This document shows, piece by piece, positions 62,301 through 64,000 of a stretch of 64,000 bases of DNA. The DNA is from Tenuifilaceae bacterium CYCD (lineage in GTDB: Bacteria; Bacteroidota; Bacteroidia; Bacteroidales; Tenuifilaceae): assembly GCA_036322835.1 (NCBI GenBank), contig AP027304.1:2170001-2234000 (forward strand), in the 5' to 3' direction. Made by a program: the position numbers and the translations under genes. Positions within the stretch are counted from its first letter, which is position 1. Each line of letters starts with the position of its first letter. The notes below the pieces were generated by a model. The model made no database searches and was not told the DNA's origin. It was given only the letters and a program-made list of their open reading frames with translations.

Positions 62301-63094
62301 ATATAAACTACAGTGCCGCCTGTTGGAACTGTATTTCCTATTGCATAAATCCCGTTTTGATTAGGATCGTTTTCGGTGCCAGGATCAGAAGCAAATCTTA
62401 CCACTACATATCCACCACCATCAACATCATCTGCTGCTACCCAACTAACATCAAGTGAACTTGTTGTTTCGTTGTTTATTGTTATTGCGCCAGGAGAATT
62501 GGGCGCAGTTTCGTCAACCGCAGAACCAGCATACACTACAAAATCATCTATGTTGAATCGCGACGTATTATTTATAGAAATAATTCCATTTCCAATATTG
62601 GGTGCTGTTGAATTGCACGTTAGAACTGTGTAAAACTTTGTCCATGTTAAACCTGTATTAGGACTTAAGTATGAAGAGTATACGAAAGTGGCAGATAAAG
62701 AATGATCTTGTGTGATGCCAGAACGTATTGTATTTGTTCCCACTGTTCCGTCCAAATCTCCTTGATAATAGAACTGAACAACATATGAGGTGGATGCCAA
62801 AATCCCTGTAACATCAGGAGATATTAGTCTTTTATGACTAGTTCCACTTTGGGTTAGTGTGATGTATTTTGGTCCAGATCTTCCATCAGACATGTTTAGA
62901 ACAGCAGAACTAGCGTTGTGCGTCCATGTTGTTCCGTAAAGCGTTGTTGAAGGATTCGCTGTTTGCCCTTCAAATCCACCATCCATTTGAGGATAGGATC
63001 CAATAACAGTTTGTCCCCACCCGACCTTTCCTGCAATCAGGAACATGATGGTAAGGGCCATTGTTGTTAGTAAATTTTTAATTTTCATAGGCAT
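56306..63094 (-). CDS. giant T9SS-secreted multidomain protein (OB-like, lamin-tail and bacterial-repeat domains)
   Basis: 2262-residue surface or secreted protein. Signal peptide 1-28 (ending VGWGQ). Then an anchor-like beta domain (about 30-195), Fn3-like repeats (about 200-560), an OB-like domain (about 640-830, start YDVQSQNTAG), beta-sandwich and PEGA-like repeats (about 830-1330; e.g. NPIEGATVSFNTTNVNTDASGVATFTDV), bacterial-repeat modules (about 1330-1555), a lamin-tail domain (about 1558-1690, FFSEYLEGGSNNKAIEIYNP), two DUF5018-like segments, a second OB-like domain (about 1906-2090) and a T9SS type A sorting domain (last 75 residues, LKAFPNPFSNEIKF to the end). No catalytic domain is seen. 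Start could also be 63088. Start choice does not affect the domains. Confidence 0.92.
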   Translation of the reverse strand: MPMKIKNLLTTMALTIMFLIAGKVGWGQTVIGSYPQMDGGFEGQTANPSTTLYGTTWTHNASSAVLNMSDGRSGPKYITLTQSGTSHKRLISPDVTGILASTSYVVQFYYQGDLDGTVGTNTIRSGITQDHSLSATFVYSSYLSPNTGLTWTKFYTVLTCNSTAPNIGNGIISINNTSRFNIDDFVVYAGSAVDETAPNSPGAITINNETTSSLDVSWVAADDVDGGGYVVVRFASDPGTENDPNQNGIYAIGNTVPTGGTVVYIGTSTSFTDNSLSQGTQYWYKVYTVDKAFNYSNESTGNASTLIDITAPVWTTDYPKTVNVYNTQFDLVANLDEAGTVYYVVVSDGSGIPDVAAVKGHTAAGQVQFGNFIYTTGDVSHTVSGLSAGTTYDVYVVAEDNVPNLQTSVTAIADVTTTSIMPEPTNHATGFAASNVISTTAQLDWIDAVAGAQAPENYVIVINTTGTFSVTDGTPIADDTDFSDGTGAINVAYGVQTYTLSTLIAGQTYTARIYPYTNSGTSIDFKTDGTIPEITFSTHLITVTSPNLSTDRYIAGDNVTITWTSANMDGETIKFEAYVRQGLTSTWGWITEETALPNTGSFEYQIPEDTKYGTQYKIRLTGNASGATDESDNGFRIIAKTSIYDVQSQNTAGASNWATDSVRIGGRVTAIITGGKKLYLQAGTGAWSGIYVSYLAEHGCQVGDSLIVIGKAVESSSITQIYSTVPLTTIASNSNTLPEAKVISTLDANAEEYESVLIKVTGATCTAIPATGKYTLNDGSGDLVVYKSLYDPSPALEINRKYDIKGVLGYYNPSYQLYPRDASDIYLYSNVATLSDLKVDGATITGFDAATLTYNVELPYGTTTVPTVTYTETDTKSADILTNAASLPGNTTVALTSEDGLVNNTYTINFTVTAASTDATLSALAINGTSLTVADCEVTAPTEAGATMWFDSFASAAGIVPTKNDATATVEVKVNDVVVADPASKALADNDVILVTVTAQNGTTVKYYKVTLQQKPIITATFNNINFGTITPSGSVIVEYNANQAFVINAAAGYHIATVAVDAGPIDIGTNPTSFTYTFNNVTDNHTIDVTFAFTTYTVTFNVTDGTNPIEGATVSFNTTNVNTDASGVATFTDVAPATLAYSVVKTGYYPINSNVTVDGDKTVNVTMTETTVPTYTVTFTVKEEGVTPIEGATVTMNSINQVTNASGVATFNNVTAATGIAYTVTKTEYVDATGTVDVVDANVDEAVSMTKKTFTIAASAGANGTITPSGDATVVYGEGQSYDITASTGYHIASLLVDGNAVTAAANEAAYTYGFTNVTANHTIAVTFAINTYTITVTAGANGTTTPNTNQTVNYDGNVSFTVAADANYHIKDVLVDGASVGAVASYDFTNVTANHTFESQFEIDSHTITANVTPAGAGTVTGDGAYNHGATVTLTATANSGYKFKEWQVNSVQVGTNATYSFTATADVTVDAVFEAIVSYTITANITPAGAGTVSGDGVFEEGATVTLTATANSGYNFKEWQVNSVQVGTNATYSFTATADVTVDAVFEEVTSDLFFSEYLEGGSNNKAIEIYNPKTSDVDLSHYKVKLYPNGAATASSELALTGTLVEGGVYVIANAGSNATILGIANTTSTVTYFNGNDALGLYKDDVLIDVIGTIGSDPGTSNWAVAGTDGATANHTLVRKNDVISGTTDWAASAGTTADDSQWIVNAQDDVSFLGWHISKSSAKDILAFTLADQEDNAVIDATAHTVNITVINGTAVTALTPTIKVSNFATISPASGVATDFTNPVTYTVTAQDGTTLAWTVTVTVSSTPSSKKDITSFAIANQLGTSVIDATAGTVTVLMPYGTTLTSLAPTITVSAGATINPASGTPQDFSSAVTYTVTAQNTETKAWTVTVTNQVPVSLSIHDIQYTTATPAESPYKGQLVRTKGIVTAVKAGTSTTSFYLQDGDSEWGGIYVYSSSYSATVGDSVEIVATVAESYSVTQLNNAAALTILNQGNTLPTPVAVSTLAANNEKYESMLVKVTNATCNSLTTTTSGGSTVTTGGVINDGTGDLTAYYGLYSELALTVGTIYDITGVISYYGSIFEILPRDANDVITHVPTYTVTFNVTHNSTAMEGVTITVNSQTLTTNASGVATIDLVNGDYSFTATKSGYNDYSGSFTVAGAAKTVDVVMYATDVETNTIASLKAFPNPFSNEIKFSGADITRVTITSIIGQVVMDKTVSGENSINTQELVRGIYLVKFTNNKGESTLRKLVKE
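58441..58884 (-). repeat. near-identical 222-bp direct repeat inside the giant gene
   Basis: Two copies of 222 nt (58441-58662 and 58663-58884, 74 codons each) encode the bacterial-repeat module with TLTATANSGY(N/K)FKEWQVNSVQ. The first 90 nt are almost identical between copies, which points to recent duplication or gene conversion. Confidence 0.75.
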
Positions 63095-63451
63095 TAATTT
63101 AGTTGTTAATTGATCTATTAATTAGGTTAATGTATTGTTTTTCTGTAATATGCGTTGTGTGGTTTTCTGCGTGTAAATATGGTTTAATTTTGGGAAATGG
63201 GTTGTTAAGATAAAGCTAATTTTTGGGTTTTGTAATGGGGTTTAAAGGAAAGTTGACGAATATCCTGTGGGGTGAAGTAAAAATGGGAAAAAAACATAAA
63301 TAGTTGAGTTGAATGAGAATATTTAACTATTAATGTGTTTGTGTTTAAAAAGTTATTCGCTGTTTCGGATAGAATTTGTAAAACATAGAATTAAAAAATA
63401 TTTCTGGCGGAGTGAAGATCAGAGATCCAAAGCACTTCAATGCCGAATGCT
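63095..63451. other. intergenic region upstream of the giant gene
   Basis: AT-rich sequence with no convincing gene and no clear CAAAnnTA (minus-strand -7) element. The promoter of the giant gene should lie here but could not be located. Confidence 0.4.
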
Positions 63452-63538
63452 GGATTCCTGCTTGCGCAGGAATGAAGAATCGGAAGTAAACATTCCTGAC
63501 GGAGCGTAGCGGAGATCAGGAATCTAGTAATCCGCTAA
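63452..63538. repeat. partial, diverged copy of the 164-bp repeat
   Basis: Contains ATTCCTGC-TTGC-GCAGGAAT and the CATTCCTGACGGAGCGTAGC...TCAGGAAT hairpin, but departs after AGGAATC. It is 129 nt before the first full unit. Confidence 0.75.
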
Positions 63539-63580
63539 TTTGTTGTGAGGATAACATTTTTTGCAATTAAGGAACAAGAT

Positions 63581-64000
63581 GGATTCCTGCTTGCGCAGGA
63601 ATGAAGAATCGGAAGTATAACATTCCTGACGGAGCGTAGCGGAGATCAGGAATCCACAAAAAAACATCCATTCTGGATGGGGTGAAGCGGAAATTGGAAA
63701 ATGGAATTAGCCGAAGTCAATCCATCTTCCATTTTGGTATTTATGGATTCCTGCTTGCGCAGGAATGAAGAATCGGAAGTATAACATTCCTGACGGAGCG
63801 TAGCGGAGATCAGGAATCCACAAAAAAACATCCATTCTGGATGGGGTGAAGCGGAAATTGGAAAATGGAATTAGCCGAAGTCAATCCATCTTCCATTTTG
63901 GTATTTATGGATTCCTGCTTGCGCAGGAATGAAGAATCGGAAGTATAACATTCCTGACGGAGCGTAGCGGAGATCAGGAATCCACAAAAAAACATCCATT
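63581..64000. repeat. tandem array of 164-bp palindrome-rich repeats
   Basis: Units begin at 63581, 63745 and 63909 (GGATTCCTGC), exactly 164 bp apart; the third is cut by the window end after 92 bp. The first two look identical. Each unit has: hairpin ATTCCTGC/GCAGGAAT, hairpin ATTCCTGA/TCAGGAAT enclosing the direct repeat CGGAGCGTAGCGGAG, hairpin CATCCA-TTC-TGGATG, and the pair AAAATGGA/TCCATTTT. No coding logic: the 61-residue reading frame inside it simply repeats with the unit. It is a REP/BIME-like intergenic element that extends beyond the window. Confidence 0.9.

Noticed and set aside
63646-63995. Two identical 61-residue minus-strand reading frames
   Set aside because: They are the same frame repeated with the 164-bp unit and consist of hairpin sequence; no ribosome site or composition of a gene.
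63581-64000. CRISPR-like array
   Set aside because: The units are 164 bp and directly joined, with no unique spacers and no cas genes.

Overview
The window looks like a chromosomal segment of an anaerobic, moderately AT-rich member of the Bacteroidota (probably Bacteroidales/Marinilabiliales-like). Evidence: a short primary sigma factor without region 1.1; promoters of the Bacteroidota type (TTTG - about 19 nt - TAnnTTTG); a tmRNA tag ending NYALAA; a Rho with a long polar insertion; a type IX secretion C-terminal sorting domain; hybrid-type propeller kinases; and a full-length pyruvate:ferredoxin oxidoreductase. No tRNA, rRNA, CRISPR array or insertion sequence was seen.

Region 1 (1-4360): a MATE efflux pump, then a kinase/response-regulator pair transcribed leftwards and a divergent secreted coiled-coil protein. 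Their shared promoter region carries three C(A/G)TTAAC boxes spaced exactly 11 nt, a likely operator for the regulator.

Region 2 (4514-29516): a large two-armed pigment/lipid gene cluster of the aryl polyene/flexirubin class. The rightward arm (4514-17784) holds ketosynthases, ketosynthase-like partners without the active-site Cys, an acyl carrier protein, a small membrane protein, LolA, a hotdog protein, a GT2 glycosyltransferase, a giant MMPL exporter fused to an acyltransferase and a methyltransferase-like tail, a CrtI-like oxidoreductase, a radical SAM protein and an unknown protein. Two envelope proteins (17898-19900) follow, then a CoA-ligase-like enzyme and an acyltransferase. The leftward arm (29433 down to 22526) begins with an aromatic amino acid ammonia-lyase and continues with ketoreductase, ketosynthase, ACP, LpxL-like acyltransferase, second radical SAM protein, hotdog dehydratase and thioesterase. 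A reasonable reading is: tyrosine to 4-coumarate, activation, type II PKS-like extension to a conjugated polyene, then attachment to a lipid/glycolipid and export to the outer membrane. DarA/DarB, needed for the dialkylresorcinol half of flexirubin, are not in the window.

Region 3 (29911-33338): an NTF2-like-domain histidine kinase, a lipoprotein DNA/RNA nuclease, a perfect bidirectional terminator and the tmRNA gene on the minus strand.

Region 4 (33421-43148): rho and rpoD (divergent), rpe, a lone trpG/pabA glutaminase, and a shikimate cluster aroB-aroD-aroE-aroA-aroC. Several gene boundaries here carry short imperfect repeats, including a 34-nt element found at the same distance before both rpe and aroC.

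Region 5 (43489-55601): nifJ (PFOR), a propeller-type LytS-like kinase with its LytTR regulator, ruvX, def, comEC and trkA.

Region 6 (55602-64000): two tiny sibling lipoproteins, a 2262-residue T9SS-secreted multidomain protein, and a tandem array of 164-bp palindrome-rich repeats that runs off the end of the window.
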